Shown: piece after piece, positions 63,304-64,000 of the stretch
How the letters are laid out: every line of letters begins with the position of its first letter
How positions within the stretch are numbered: the stretch's first letter is position 1
Position numbers and translations under genes: made by a program
Source: an uncultured Lachnospiraceae bacterium
Lineage (GTDB): Bacteria > Bacillota > Clostridia > Lachnospirales > Lachnospiraceae
DNA length: 64,000 nucleotides
Direction: 5' to 3'
Assembly: GCA_947177165.1 (NCBI GenBank)
Contig: CAMWTP010000002.1
Coordinates: 62,001-126,000, forward strand
Notes under the pieces: generated by a model
What the model was told of the DNA's origin: nothing
Seen by the model: only the letters and a program-made list of their open reading frames with translations
Databases searched by the model: none

Positions 63304-64000
63304 TATTTTGCCGCTTTCCTACTTCCTCCGGATACTCTGTGATCTCCTTCACACTGTAAGAAGAATCTACATGAACTCCATAATATGTTTTTACCAGAAT
63401 CTCGCTCATCAGTCCAAAGACAAACAGCAGCATTCCGATGATAATGAAAAATATGGTCAACAACGGCGGGAAAATATTGTCGGACATTTTCCTCCCCTCA
63501 CAAAACAGGACAACGGACCACAACCCGCACCCACCGCCTGCCATAAGAAACAAAAATCCAATTCCGCCAAGCAGGTGCAGCGGTCTTGTCGCATACTTGT
63601 TCCAAAACCACACAGATATCATATCCACAAATCCCTTGATGGTTCTCTTCCAGTTGTATTTTGTCTTTCCGGATGTCCTCGGTCTGTGATTGACCACCAC
63701 TTCACCGATTGAGAAACCTTTAATCTTTAAGATTGCCGGAATAAAACGATGCTGCTCGCCATATAGATTGACATGATGAAAACATTCTCTCTTGTAGACC
63801 TTCAGGGAGCAACCGCTGTCATGAATCCCGTCATGAATCAGAATATGCCTCAAAAAATTGGCTCCCCTTGAGGTAAATTTTTTCATGACCGTATCTTTGC
63901 GGTGTTTGCGCCAGCCGGAGACGACATCCAGATCATGCTCCTCCAAATACGCGATCATCATCGGAATATCCGCGGGATCATTCTGTCTGTCCCCGTCCAT
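63278..64000 (-). CDS. Polyprenyl-phosphate glycosyltransferase (GT2, DPM1/GtrB-like), 5' end outside window
   Basis: The visible 240 codons are the C-terminal part of a GT2 protein; the start lies beyond 64,000. The first residues MDGDRQNDPADIP are the internal donor-site motif (DxD plus QNDP), not a start. Then come DSGCSLKVYKREC, GEQHRFIPAILKIKG, the amphipathic VNHRPRTSGKTKYNW and two membrane helices near the C-terminus (HLLGGIGFLFLMAGG, FFIIIGMLLFVFGLMSEIL). Such enzymes load glucose, mannose or a modified sugar onto undecaprenyl phosphate for GT-C transferases such as those at 44,381-52,064. Confidence 0.88.
   Translation of the reverse strand: MDGDRQNDPADIPMMIAYLEEHDLDVVSGWRKHRKDTVMKKFTSRGANFLRHILIHDGIHDSGCSLKVYKRECFHHVNLYGEQHRFIPAILKIKGFSIGEVVVNHRPRTSGKTKYNWKRTIKGFVDMISVWFWNKYATRPLHLLGGIGFLFLMAGGGCGLWSVVLFCEGRKMSDNIFPPLLTIFFIIIGMLLFVFGLMSEILVKTYYGVHVDSSYSVKEITEYPEEVGKRQNNENLNHIT

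Noticed and set aside
1-64000. Insertion sequences, integrases, tRNA or rRNA genes
   Set aside because: No transposase, integrase, tRNA-like or rRNA segment was recognised on either strand.

Overview
The window looks like a chromosomal segment of an anaerobic, gut-type Clostridia bacterium, most likely Lachnospiraceae. This rests on gene content and signals (inference): moderate G+C, strong AGGAGG-type ribosome sites, the TIGR03915/TIGR03916 DNA-repair pair, MmcQ/YjbR proteins, a DUF1703-type AAA ATPase, soluble hybrid kinases, and DUF6044 and LIC_10190-type membrane proteins. No rRNA, tRNA, transposase, integrase or cas gene was seen.

Region 1 (1-24,300) is mixed and mostly chromosomal. It holds a partial AAA-ATPase/nuclease gene, a two-repeat CRISPR-like remnant, a LacI-family regulator whose start lies in a tandem duplication, and a chemoreceptor with a strongly folded 5' leader. 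Next come an unknown protein behind a MerR gene that carries an internal stop, a DUF2461 protein, an ECF-like sigma factor, and a MATE exporter behind an apparent transcription attenuator. A sugar-isomerase gene faces its likely LacI regulator. These are followed by the radical-SAM DNA-repair pair, a hybrid kinase plus single-domain receiver, two small MmcQ proteins and recQ, which is translationally coupled to a polysaccharide ABC exporter.

Region 2 (22,542-52,064) is a nearly unbroken minus-strand surface-glycan locus. It contains two PglK/MsbA-like ABC exporters, a Wzy-like polymerase, and many glycosyltransferases (GT2, GT4, GT11 twice, GT17, DUF5672, GT-D types). It also has a dTDP-3-amino-3,6-dideoxyhexose module (aminotransferase, FdtA-like isomerase, two GNAT acetyltransferases). 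A membrane acyltransferase, a secreted SGNH hydrolase, a cobalamin-binding radical SAM protein and three large GT-C-like membrane proteins complete it. Many genes overlap by 4 bp or are separated by a few bases, so long polycistronic transcription is likely.

Region 3 (52,169-64,000) continues the locus. It holds a second acyltransferase on the opposite strand, a HAD phosphatase plus UbiA-type phosphoribosyltransferase pair, two asparagine-synthase-like amidotransferases, a GT4 and a polyprenyl-phosphate-sugar synthase that runs off the window. A large soluble hybrid kinase with its own near-consensus promoter sits between the two asnB genes.

As a whole, the right two thirds appear to encode a lipid-linked, decorated surface polysaccharide or glycoprotein glycan. 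Cytoplasmic transferases would build repeat units, ABC exporters flip them, and the polymerase joins them. GT-C-like proteins would then add sugars from polyprenyl-phosphate donors outside the membrane (made by the GT2 and the UbiA/HAD pair), with acyl groups, amides and fucose as decorations. The least explained signals are the folded RNA leader before the chemoreceptor, the MATE attenuator, the CRISPR-like remnant, the divergent GT-D-like protein and the UbiA/HAD/GT-C combination.
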